From Termitomyces sp. T153 (taxonomy: Eukaryota > Basidiomycota > Agaricomycetes > Agaricales > Lyophyllaceae): a DNA stretch of 41,765 nt. A program made the position numbers and the translations under genes. The stretch covers positions 1-41,765 of the forward strand of contig JACKQL020000219.1 in assembly GCA_018296165.2 (NCBI GenBank), in the 5' to 3' direction. Shown here piece by piece: positions 9,520 through 18,966 of the stretch; within the stretch, counting starts at the first letter, position 1, and each line of letters starts with the position of its first letter. The notes below the pieces were generated by a model, which was given only the letters and a program-made list of their open reading frames with translations, was not told the origin of the DNA and ran no database searches.

Positions 9520-10992
9520 TGCTCTCTCCAGTCATGTTTCATACTGTTGGTCTTGGGCTGTCTTTTTGGTGGGGACATGGATGTGGGTAGATCTGTGAGG
9601 TTGTTGCTGTGGGACTGGTTCTGTATGCTGGGAGGGTACTACTACCTGCAGTACACTATTATCTTCCATTCTTATTTTGGTATTTTGATCATTGCTGTTG
9701 TCCACAGGTCCTGGTAAGTGAACATATTCATTGTCATCATCTGCCTGGACTGGTTGTGGGATGGATTGTCATACTATTGACTCAATTGTTGGAATATCTG
9801 TATCTGGCCTGTCTTGTGGGATATTGGCCAGCAGGGTCAGGTTATTGTCATGACTTTCTATAAACCTGACATGGTAAGAACTGTATATCTTCCCCATCAA
9901 CCTCCCATAACATCAGTAGGCTTTTGAGTTGATCTCATACTCCACAAAAACACATTCAATTGATTGTACATAAATCTTTGGGTTATGTTTGTGGAGGATT
10001 AACACAAACACCCTACATCTGATTTCTTGGATATATGAGTAATCAGGTTTCTTCCTGTACCATACTTCATCTGGGGTGACATTTTCTATGGTGTAAGTCT
10101 TGGTCTTTCCATGGAGATGTGCTGCTGTGAGGTAAAATTTGTCCCATAGGTGTACTGGGCATTTTGCTGCAATTTGCATCAACCTCACCTTACCCATCAG
10201 GGTATGGTGCATCCATTCTACTCACCCAATGTGTGCCAATGTATACAGTGCACCAACTTCCAATATGATACCTTTTGATTTGTACTATATCTTGTGATTG
10301 CCTCTGTTGAACTCACTGTCTCAGCCTGTTCATAAGATTCCCAGTCTTTCCCCAGTCTCATTTTCACATGCAAGAATCCAAGCCTGCAACTCTGAAAAAC
10401 TGTCATCTTTGGACTTCAGTGGGATAGACCAAGGTTTATTGGAGTAATCATTGACTATGTTCATGATGTAGTAGTAGTTTCCAGTGCATGATGCTACTGC
10501 TGCCTTCTCAGTCAGGTCTACCCAAATCTTCCCAAGCCTCCTCATTGCCCTATGCCCATCTCCCTCTTCTCTTTTTCTTAGTATAGGCATCCTTGCCTGT
10601 TTACCAAGGATGTGATAGTCACATTTAGGTGGCTTTGAGGGAGAGGTTTGGGGCATACCTTTGACCATATTGTTTCAGGCCATTTGGGTGATCACCTGGA
10701 AGTTGGCATGCCTAAGCCTCCTGTGCTAGGTCAAAATACTGGGTGAGGCATGAATGTTGAGGGCTTGGTCAGAGTAGAGGTTGAGGGTGTATAAGTTTTT
10801 GTTGGGAAGCAAGGTTCTGGTTGCAACAATATTTCTGGTATGTGGTTCAATCAGTCTTGCACTGGTTTCATTGAAGATGATCTTGACATTTGTGTTTTTT
10901 GCAAGTTGGCTGATGGATCAAAGTCATACCATGGAGTTGGAGACAAGAAGTACATTCTGTAACTCAATTGTCAATCTGCTTTGGACTTGGAG
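9520..10992 (-). pseudogene. pol: CopA integrase
   Basis: From the right: a GAG-pre-integrase zinc region (HRRLRH, then KCDYHILGKQA with the second Cys of HHCC replaced by His), the core (KIWVDLTEKAAVASCTGNYY with the first Asp, IVNDYSNKPW) and VEWMHHTLMGK, where the catalytic Glu is expected (about 10210-10230). The C-terminal part at 9913-10212 has NVTPDEVWYRKKPDYSYI, typical of copia integrase. Broken by several stops and one frameshift at 10218-10406. The 9520-9912 stretch is the degenerate linker to RT. Confidence 0.85.
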
Positions 10993-11520
10993 TCAGACTT
11001 TTCCTATACCCATAGCCATGATCAATAATCCACCAACACTGCAGATTAGTTTTTCAAGGATTGAAGTTAAAGCTGTGAAGTCAGAGGGGTCTGATGTAAT
11101 ATGGACAGTTGCTCCTGAGTCAAGGTAGAATGGTAGGTTTTCTATTGGTGCTGTGATTAGGGCTGCATCATTTACTTGATTGTCATTAGTGTGTTGAGTC
11201 CAGTTAACACCAGCTTTCACCTCCTCTTCAAGGACAATCATGACATCAAATTCCAGCTCCTCTATATCAGTTATTGTGGTGCTGGGAATAGTATTGGATG
11301 CAAGACCTGCAAACTCCGTCTTTGCTGGAGCAGCATCCACTTTGCCCTCACAAGCTGCCACATATGCTGCAATAGTGTTGGTGTCTCCTTTCAGGGTAAA
11401 AACAGTCCCACCAGAGGGGGTTATGGTGACTTTTGAACTTGGTTTCTTCCACTCTTTGTCCTTTGCCTTGAAATGTGCAATCTGTGCTGCATGAGACTTC
11501 TCAACAATCTTCCTAGCCAT
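10993..11520 (-). pseudogene. CopA gag tail and aspartic protease
   Basis: In one frame: a Lys-rich stretch following the zinc knuckle, an acidic linker, and the protease active site D-S-G in FYLDSGATVHITSD (about 11090-11130), the standard copia DSGA form. Active-site triplet intact. In frame with the gag part at 11542-12082, separated by stop codons. Confidence 0.88.
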
Positions 11521-11541
11521 ACTGCTGCCTTTGAGGATACA

Positions 11542-12082
11542 CTATGGTAATGTATGCCCTGTGAAATTCATGTGCCCCCTTGATTTGCATCCATTGCAGA
11601 TTAATCTTGCATACTTTGATCTCTTTGCTACTGCTATGGCAGCTAGGACAATGTCCCCTGTCCCAGACTTATTAGCATTGATGAGAGTCTGCTCACCTTC
11701 AAGGAATTGTTGGATCTCAGAAGGACTGTATTTTGTCATATTGCTTGCATTGGTAAGGTCCCTGGAGATGATGGATTGGATGTGGGCATAGAAACAATTG
11801 GAAAGTGCAGATAGGATCACAATCAACTGGAGGAGCTCCTTTGTAACCTCTTCTGCATTAAAAGCACAGTCAATCTTCTCAATTATCCCATCTGCAGTCT
11901 TTGTGAGTGATTTCAAAGGAGAATACTTGGTTGTAAGGGCTTCCTGCAGCAAATGAACTTGCTGTACTGGTACAGTGCCACCATGCCTGTCTTTCAAGTA
12001 TGCCCACAAGGTCACTGGGTCCCCTTGATTGGTGCACAGCTTTTGCTCTGATGGCAACAGCACACACTTGATGAACGAGCAT
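11542..12082 (-). pseudogene. gag: CopA gag, C-terminal part
   Basis: Structural protein, copia type (WAYLKDRHGG, VHLLQEALTTKYSP, AILSALSN). It ends in a zinc knuckle CNGCKSRGH whose last Cys is gone. At 12082 coding is cut by a solo LTR and continues at 13182. Removing 1103 bp (LTR plus 4-bp TSD) joins LAC to SFIK in one frame. Confidence 0.85.
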
Positions 12083-13181
12083 TGATGTGCTCCTATGCTG
12101 CCTAGTGCTGTGCAGGAAACCTGAAAAGAGAACCTAATACTAGTCACTAGATGGGGTAGCTGGCAGTAGGAAGTTAATAGTTTAGGGCAAGTCAGTAACA
12201 ATCCCAGAGAACAAGAGTGAGTGCTGTGTTGAAAGGTGAAGTTGAAATGGTTGCTAGTGCTAGCCTAAGTCACTAGTGACAGGAAGAAAAATGAATGGAG
12301 GCAGAAAGTGTTGCTAAGACAAAGTGAACTTTTAATGGTGGTAGAGGAGTTAGGGAGTAGAATAGAGAAGGGAAAGATAGTGATAAGGAGACTGAACAAG
12401 GGACAAATGTAAACTAGTCACTAGCTGCAGTTGCTAACATTGCTAAGTCAAGATAATACAAAGGGCACCCACAATTGGTACCACACTAGGTCAGAGTCAA
12501 AGTTGGTAAGACTTGTTGCTAAGTCGTTGTCAATGGTGAAGGAGGGAATAGAGTAAAGGTAGAAGCAGAGTGAAATCTCAAGCTGGTAGGCTTAGAGATG
12601 GATGGGTTTGATTTGAGAGGAGTCAGTCCAATGGAATTCTCTGTTGTAGTGGCTATTTACAGGCAGTATTTATACTGTTCAAAAGTATATTATGGGAAAG
12701 TAAGCAAATAATTCCCACTAGTGATGGCATCTGCCAAGATGTTTATGGTTCATATGAGGCATCAATCTGTAACTAAGTGAAAATTCTAAGCAAAGTCTTT
12801 GAAGTGTAGATGCCATTCAAGTATGTTGGTAAGCTTGACAAGAGAAATGATAAGTAAAAAAAAGTACATGTCTGGCAATATGTCCATATATGGGGAAAGA
12901 AAGCCATTTTGTTGCTAAGGGGTTGCTAGAGTCACTAATAATTGTTGCTAGGAAAGGTCTTAGCCTTACTGTTCTAGACCCAAAGTCCAGACTCCACATG
13001 ATATTTCCTTGTGATTGATAAATCTTGTAGTCACTAAGGTCCTGTGTAGGGGCTACATCAGTCCAGACCTTGGGCCAGGCCCCATGTGCTGAGTGTTGTG
13101 ATTTGGGCCAAATTAAAATAGTCAGCTGCTGCTAAGTCTGAAATGCTGAAAATGGTGCTCAGCAACAACTGGGTCTTATCA
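12083..13181 (-). repeat. Solo LTR D (1099 bp) inside CopA gag
   Basis: TG...CA ends (TGATG...TTATCA on +), perfect 4-bp TSD GCAT (12079-12082, 13182-13185), and excision restores gag. TATAAATA on - at 12667-12674 suggests minus orientation. It is packed with short motifs: TTGCTAR eight times (12251, 12311, 12431, 12440, 12515, 12912, 12922, 12945) and AGTCACTAR five times (12142, 12268, 12415, 12930, 13029). No coding. Family not otherwise present in the window. Confidence 0.82.
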
Positions 13182-13487
13182 GCATGCCAGGTGGTTGTTA
13201 CTGGTCCACACACAATATGAGTGTGGTTCATATATGGGGTGAGGGGTTGCAGGTGCATTGAACACATATTCCCAGAGTTGCACTATTGAAAGTTCCAGGC
13301 CCATATTGTAGGACCATTCCAGCCACTTCCCATCATCTCTGTCTAATATGTGACCAGTCCAGCTCACTGACACCTTCCCAACAGGTATTATCATAGGGTT
13401 TGCTGAGTTGTCAACTCTATGTATCTCAGTGATCTGATCTGACAAGGGCTCAGGAGCCAGAGGTGGTGATGTGCCAGGCTTCATCAT
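13182..13487 (-). pseudogene. gag: CopA gag, N-terminal part
   Basis: Begins at ATG 13487 (MKPGTS follows). Contains SVSWTGHILDRDDGKWLEWS, MGLELSIVQLWEYVF and VWTSNNHLAC, the N-terminal half of a copia gag. Continues at 12082 after solo LTR D. The 170 bp to the primer-binding site at 13658 are leader without a visible gene. Confidence 0.85.
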
Positions 13488-13657
13488 GGTGATTGTAGCA
13501 TGCAATAGTAACACAGCACAGAAAAAAATAATAGGTTGTCCACTTGAGTCATGTATAGATTAAAAAGTAATGTCTGGGATTTCCAGATAAACAGTCCTGC
13601 CAAAAGCAAGAACACAAAGTCTTGATGATTCAGTCCAAGCATGTAGAGCAGCAAATT

Positions 13658-13666
13658 CCCATAACC
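13658..13666 (-). other. CopA primer-binding site, half-tRNA(iMet) type
   Basis: On - the 5' LTR ends ...CCAACA and is followed directly by GGTTATGGG. Complementarity to the initiator-tRNA anticodon loop is the known copia priming mode; CopB has the better preserved GGTTATGAGCCCC at the same place. Confidence 0.65.
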
Positions 13667-14011
13667 TGTTGGAAACTGAACCCATGGGACCTAGATATCA
13701 CAGATACTAGTAAGTATCTAATCCTCAGTCTGTGTAACAATGACTCAATTCTGTACCTAGATATCACAGATACTAGTAAATATCTAATCTAAGGTACAGT
13801 CAGTACACTCATCATAATCATATCTATATAATTTAAACTCACCCTCAGTCTGTGTAACAATGACTAAGGGTGTTGTCCATATTGTAGCATATATATAAGC
13901 TCAATATCTGCTTTGTCTGTGCCACTGTGACCATTGTGATATGGTGTGAGGGCCATCCCTTTGTGTCATGTGCTTATGGTGTCATGGCCACCATGGCCTT
14001 GGATCCTAACA
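13667..14011 (-). repeat. CopA 5' LTR (345 bp)
   Basis: On + it runs TGTTGGAAA...TCCTAACA, giving a near-perfect terminal inverted repeat. It holds one full and one partial 66-bp unit (13689-13789). Flanked by TSD CACCA at 14012-14016. Confidence 0.88.
13689..13789. repeat. 66-bp tandem repeat in CopA 5' LTR (1 full + 1 partial copy)
   Basis: Units start at 13689 and 13755. Same unit as 7300-7532, two copies fewer. Confidence 0.93.
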
Positions 14012-14016
14012 CACCA
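14012..14016. repeat. CopA 5-bp TSD, right
   Basis: CACCA, matching 7291-7295. Confidence 0.8.
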
Positions 14017-14053
14017 TAGGGAAATGCTGTTACATTACAAAGTGTGGGGCTCA

Positions 14054-14083
14054 TGTAGCAACAGCAAGTAAGTCATGGTGTCA
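14054..14083 (-). repeat. GypC 3' LTR, outer 30 bp
   Basis: Starts TGTAGCAACAG. The reverse complement of the other LTR end (28941-28951) is TGTAGTGACAG, so the two termini match except CA/TG, which an ancestral CG explains. The 37 bp before it (14017-14053) are an unassigned spacer. Confidence 0.65.
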
Positions 14084-14297
14084 TGTAACATGAGACTGCT
14101 GAAAATAGCAGATGCTGTGTCACACTGAGTCAAGTCTTGCTGGTGAACTGTTGTAAGCTCTAGATTTGCAATGACTAATTACTCTAGCACATCACTATAG
14201 TATATATATCAAGATCAAGGTTTATGTAAAGGAAGGTAAAATAACAAAAGAGATAACAAATGTTGCAGATATATGTCCTGGTCACATTTCCCTTACA
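14084..14297 (-). repeat. GypB 3' LTR (214 bp)
   Basis: Runs TGTAAC...CCTTACA on +. Matches 28538-28740 through most of its length, including TCTAGATTTG and GTATATATATCAAGATCAAG. Confidence 0.85.
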
Positions 14298-14310
14298 TAC
14301 ACCCTCCAGA
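14298..14310 (-). other. GypB polypurine tract
   Basis: On - TCTGGAGGGTGTA, directly before the LTR start TGTAAGGG. Confidence 0.75.
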
Positions 14311-14461
14311 TGAGTGTAAGTGGTTCTGGAACTTGGCTCCTAGTTGTTTTAATGGAACAGGATTAAGAGAGTAACCAGAGTTGGTTCCATTTGACAAGAA
14401 GGAAATAAATAGAGTTGGTACAATTGAGCAGGAATTTCAAAGTATGTGAGAGGTTCTTCCT

Positions 14462-16477
14462 CTAGTTGGAGAAGAGGAAATTGTTCAAGAAATCATCCTC
14501 CTCTCTAGGGTGCATGGCAATGTCAATCTCAGCCAACACACCCAGGGCAGGTTGGTGGCTACCTGGGTTAGATGTTCCTGCTATTGGCTGCTTGTAGGGA
14601 CTGGAGACTGAAGGTTGATTAAGATGAGTAGGGGTATCAGATGGCCCTTGAGGGGGACTGCCATCCAAGGCAGTAGGATTACCAAATGAAATAGGGTCTC
14701 CCAATGGAAGAGGAGGTGGATGGATGATTGGTTCAGGGGGGTGATGAAGGTGAAGGAGTACCACTGGAGGTTGGGATAATAGTCTACTGGCATTGTAATT
14801 TTGATCCAGATAAACTGATAGGTTGTCCTCCTGCTAATAAGCATCAAAGTAGTCACTATTCTCCTGTTGGGCAGCTGCCAATTCTTCATCATGATGCTGG
14901 AAGTATTTCTTCTTCCAATAAATGTCATTGAATGGCCAGTCAAGAGCAATTTGAATCAGACCCAGCTTATGCCAGTCAATGTCTCCACATTGGGTGAGTA
15001 TTCCAGGTAATACTAGTTCCTGGTACTGGTGTTGGTCAAAGAACTGGGTGTGTACTGAACAGACAGGAACACAATGTTTGGGGATGACTCACTGCTTGGT
15101 CTGGGGGCTATACTCAGCAAGTTCATAAGGGTACTTGTTGCAGGGCATGGCATTAAAGAATTGGGAAAATCAATGATATCCCATATGCAGTTTAAGCCCA
15201 ACCCTGCAATCTGTCATGACCCACTCTCTGGACCCCTGACATTATTCCTAGCCCACTTGCTTCCCTGGAGTCCTCCCCTCCAATATTCCATCAAACTCCT
15301 TAACCATCATACACCCTCCATGCCAACTCCAGATAACCCCGACACTTCTCTGGCAAACCCCAATGGCCCCCTGGCCCACTCCTGCCTTCTCAGCAGCCGT
15401 CAACACTTCCCCTGACTATCCTGAGCCCCAAAAACCCTCTCCTGTCATTCCTGACTCCATCATATGTTATCAGCTCATTACTCTAGTTCACCCAACCTAC
15501 TCCAGAGTACCATAATGACCTTAGGACAACCCACATTCTTAGCTGGTCCCATCAGAATATCACTGTGGCCCACTCCCTGATCACAACCAACACCTGTTGA
15601 CCCTGTGCAGCTCTGCCAAGCCCTGCTGCTACACTCACTATCCACTGGAGCTCTCCAGTAGTCAGTATATAAGTTGTAGAGTAGCTCCTTATACTCTAGT
15701 CTTGATATTGCTTAATGTTACCTATGGTCTGATTATTTCTGTCTCATGTTTCATGTTCTATGTTACATTTCCTCTTCTCTCAGTCTCCTGGCCTTATCTC
15801 AGTCTCTCAGTCTTGTCTTGCCTTTATTTCCATTATTGTTCTTGTCATCATTTTGTATCTCTGCTCAAATTTATTTTCATTCATGTCTCAATCTTGTATT
15901 GACTCTGTCTTGTCTTGTTCAACTCTGTTTCCATTACTGTGCTCAAGTCCTTTCAATTTCAATGCCTTTACAAACTCTGTGCTTACAATTACAAACTCAA
16001 ACACTCTTCAAACCAACTCTGGACTTTGCTATATGCTTGGCTCTAAAAGCTATCAACCTCTGTTGATCCTCTATCAAACTCCAGCCCTGCTTTTATCACT
16101 TGCATAGCCTTTGTTTGCCCTGCACCTCTAATACTTGCTTCTAGACCAGTACCTGACACCTCCATCAAGTCTGATCTCTTTCCCCACAACTCATTTTAGA
16201 CCCCTCTGGACCACCCCAGACTTGTTTAGATCACTCTCCATTGATTGCCTCAAGTCCTCCACACTTAGACCTTCTTTGAGTGCCCAGTTATCAGTGCAGA
16301 GAATCACATCTGCTTAGTAAGGATTCACCCAGTGTAGCCAAGCCCCTGTGGTCAGTGGAACCTGACACAATTCTCCAGTGTTGAGATAGCAATGTTACTG
16401 AACTTTAGATAGAGAGCAGCCTGGAGGGTGTGAAGTATGCCCATTAAGGTATTGTTGTGAGAGAAGTTCAACAGCAT
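14462..16477 (-). pseudogene. GypB ORF3: extra ORF between integrase and 3' LTR, split by solo LTR A
   Basis: Unrecognised protein in the env position. ATG at 16477 (MLLNFSHN), coding to 16368, interrupted by solo LTR A, resuming at 15211 in the same frame (IAISTLENCRVGLK across the join), about 286 codons. Three stops inside: two TGA and one TAG, at positions where Arg or Gln codons would fit. Middle part has ILTQCGDIDWHKLGL, ALDWPFNDIYWKKKYF and an Asp/Glu-rich helix, then a His/Pro-rich stretch (HHPPEPIIHPPPLPLG) and an acidic end EEDDFLNNFL. Not visibly related to the GypA or GypC ORF3. The region 14311-14461 is non-coding. Confidence 0.65.
15212..16367 (+). repeat. Solo LTR A (1156 bp), family X
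   Basis: TGTCATGACCC...GAACCTGACA, TSD CAATC/CAATT (one C to T). Near copy of 19783-20936 and reverse-strand 34680-35695. TATATAAG at 15666-15673, then a long pyrimidine-rich stretch. No coding; predicted ORFs in it are composition artefacts. No internal region of this element is in the window. Confidence 0.9.
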
Positions 16478-16507
16478 TGACACTGAATTTTGTTTGATTT
16501 AGGAGTG

Positions 16508-17388
16508 TCATGGAATGAAGGGAGTAGGTGCTGCATGAGCCTTGCAAAGATGAGGACCTTTGGAACCATGAGCACCACCATGATATATTCTGGGAGAACC
16601 TAGAAAGGAAAGGTTGGAGGAGAAGAGGATGAAGAAGGTGGAATGGAAAGGGCAGTGGATTGAAAAAAGGGCCATCATGGCTAGAGGATCCTCCCCTAAA
16701 TAGTCCATCAATTCCAAATTTCCTAAAAACACCTGAGGATCATCTGTAGGAGGGGTTTCTGTCCCTGTGGGCAAGTTTGCCAGGTCCTCCATTCCTATCA
16801 ACTCTAGATAGGCATCTAGCAAGTGGAGATCTTTGGCTTGTTCAGCAGTCATCCATGTTTTGTCTCCCGCCTTCCATAGTACTTCAAAAAGGGCTTTCCC
16901 TCTACTGCCATTATGTGCCATGATCCAATCAGCAGCCCATTCTTTGGTTTCTTGTCCCACAATCTGTTTGTCTAACCTTCCTAGGAACAATTGGTCATTA
17001 TTGGGCTTATGGATTTGTAGTAAGGCAGCATGAATAACATTGTGCATGCCATGTTATCATAAACTGGAAGGAATTTCCACCTAGTAGGAGTTATTGCCAA
17101 AGTCCTTAGTGATTGGATAAGGTCCTTCATATCTGGGGATAAGCTTACATGCTAGTCCCTTGGGGTACATGATATTTTTAGTAGACAGGTAGACTAAGTC
17201 TCTTTTGGCAAATGGTGAAGGTTGTTTCCTGTGGTTGGTACCCCTAGTCTGTTTGATTCTAGCTGCCAGGATACTGTTGTGTGCAAACATAATAGCCATT
17301 TGTAGTTACTGGGAAAATACATGGACTCCAGCATATTCTCCCTCAGGTGCCTGATTCCAGATCAATGACCTAGGTACCTGACCTGAAT
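16508..17388 (-). pseudogene. pol: GypB integrase, C-terminal part
   Basis: Left of the MarA insertion. NSGQVPRSLIW at about 17370 follows in register from FF-L at 21796, then NSILAARIKQTRG, DLVYLSTKNI, the GPY-type RYEGPYPITKDFG, and a tail FEVLWKAGDKTWMTAEQAKD matching the GypA tail. Stops and frameshifts near 17050-17080 and 17300. Ends TGA at 16508-16510; ORF3 follows 30 bp later in the same frame. Confidence 0.88.
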
Positions 17389-17390
17389 TA

Positions 17391-17663
17391 TTGTCCTTTG
17401 CAAACAAGTTGGCACATGAGCCAAACAACATGAAATCATCACTTTCAAAGTCAGATTTTTGGCAAACAATAACTCAAGAATGCATACACCATTTGGATTC
17501 ATACTTTTCAGTATTACCCTTCTATGTTGTAGCTAGGGCAGTGTGTAATTGAAATCAGAAATTATTAAAATTTGATATCCACATTTTTTGATTACCATTG
17601 CAAACATTGGCAAGCTATTCTGGCAGAACAAGCCATTGAAAAATTAGTCTAAATACATAATAC
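17391..17663 (+). repeat. MarA left terminal inverted repeat
   Basis: Inverted copy of 21516-21793. Strong match to about 17634 (inner edge GGCAGAACAAGCC), weaker to 17663. Confidence 0.9.
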
Positions 17664-18002
17664 TGTTTGTTACAATAGTGCATGTCTAGGGCATTCATTG
17701 GGCAGCCAACTCCCAGAACCCCTTGCAAATCTTGATGAGACATTTTGTCAATGTTTGGTTATAACAACTTCACTCTTGCCACCATCCACATGCCTTGAGG
17801 ATGACTGCTCATGGACAATTTGCACTGCACTGTCCTCCATATGGCTTGCCAACTTGACACAGCAGCTATCTCATCCCTGACAGGCATTGGGAAGCAGACC
17901 ATCCAGCATCTCTTGGCCCAGTACTGACAGACTGGCATTGTTCAATGGTTTGCCAGACCAAGGCAACATAGGTTGCTAAAACTGACAGAGGATAATATTG
18001 GA

Positions 18003-18049
18003 GTAAGTTCTCAATGGTTTGGCATTCAAATCACTACTTACTGGAGTAG
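18003..18049 (+). other. Intron 1 of MarA transposase (47 nt)
   Basis: GTAAGT...TAG. Splicing joins EDNIG to FLEESVYYQPNT, the expected order for this transposase family. Confidence 0.7.
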
Positions 18050-18190
18050 TTTTTGGAAGAGAGTGTGTATTATCAACCAAACACTTATCTTGATGAATTG
18101 TGGGTGTCATTGGAGGAACAGTGTGGAGTTTGTGTAACTGAATCTACAATATGGAGAGCCTTGAGACACAGTGGGTTCACTCTTAAGAAG

Positions 18191-18241
18191 GTGTGTAATT
18201 CCAAGCTTTTCTTTATAGATTCCTTGGTTCATCACATGTAG
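18191..18241 (+). other. Intron 2 of MarA transposase (51 nt)
   Basis: GTGTGT...TAG. Splicing joins GFTLKK to ITHTSLECNED in frame. Confidence 0.7.
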
Positions 18242-18966
18242 ATCACTCACACATCCTTGGAATGCAATGAAGATGCTTGAGCTGCTTTCCAGTTTAGATA
18301 TGGTTCTAGATGTGATCCAGAATGTACTATATTTGTTGATGAGAGCTCATTCAATAGAATTACAGGTAATTGCTTATGGGGATGGTCTCTCAGAGGGAAG
18401 CTTGCAATAAGACAAAGTTTTTCCATTCATGGGCATTGGTGTGTTTCATTCAAGTCAATTATTTACCTTCCTCATCACTTATAAGATATTCATTGCTTCT
18501 GGCACTTTCCATCAATGGTATAGTGTATGCCAAAGTTGTCAAAGGCTCCTTCACAAAATAATGGTTCATTGAGTTTATGGAGGGTTTGCTTGATTGGATG
18601 GATGATTCTATGCTCCAAAGTTCTACTATTATCATGGACAATGCTCAGATCCACAAGGACCCTTGCATCACTGCAATGATTGAAGCATGGTATGTAAATA
18701 TTGTTTTGGCTCACATTGGCACTGTCTGATCATCAAAAGTGGGTATGAAATTGTTTATCTTTCAGCTTACTTTGCTAGACTTTAACCCTATTGAACTGGC
18801 ATTTTCCAAGTTGTCACAGGATTCTTACACATCAAGATGTCAGTCCTGAGGTAGATAATACATACATATATATTCATTTACTTCAAGCTGCTTTTTCTGT
18901 AACATCAACAGATGCAAAAGGATGGTTTCATCATTTTGGTTATCTATAACTATATATCTGATTATA

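Larger units (their letters stand above)
7296..14011 (-). mobile_element. CopA: Ty1/copia LTR retrotransposon, complete but decayed
   Basis: Minus-strand element, 6716 bp, with LTRs at 7296-7754 and 13667-14011 and a 5-bp TSD CACCA (7291-7295, 14012-14016). Domain order from the right is gag, protease, integrase, RT, RNase H, i.e. integrase before RT, which defines copia. Most of gag-pol lies in one frame with many stops. A 1099-bp solo LTR (12083-13181) splits gag. Most LTR differences, apart from repeat number, pair TG, CA or TA at one dinucleotide, as expected of decayed CpG. Confidence 0.93.
17790..18949 (+). pseudogene. MarA transposase, Tc1/mariner DDE type
   Basis: Cuts and pastes the element. 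HTH part LDTAAISSLTGIGKQTIQHL (about 17841-17900), second HTH STIWRALRHSGFTLKK (about 18140-18190). Catalytic residues: D in IFVDESS (18338-18340), D in IIMDNAQIHKDP (18637-18639) and E in DFNPIE (18793-18795). Ends WFHHFGYL and TAA at 18947-18949. Two introns (18003-18049, 18191-18241) splice to continuous protein, a third near 18690-18765 is possible. Frameshifts and stops make it inactive. The true start is unclear; no convincing ATG. Confidence 0.85.

Noticed and set aside
12083..13181. Spliceosomal intron in CopA gag (TTTTCAG near the left end)
   Set aside because: TG...CA ends and a GCAT duplication that restores the frame fit an LTR; 1.1 kb is far too long for an intron here.
14017..14053. 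Host gene or regulatory sequence between CopA and GypC
   Set aside because: Only 37 bp remain after the elements are assigned; nothing recognisable.
15597..16317. Several overlapping hydrophobic ORFs on + (also 20295-20959)
   Set aside because: They lie in the pyrimidine-rich half of solo LTRs; CT-rich sequence gives Leu/Ser/Phe-rich frames in every copy.
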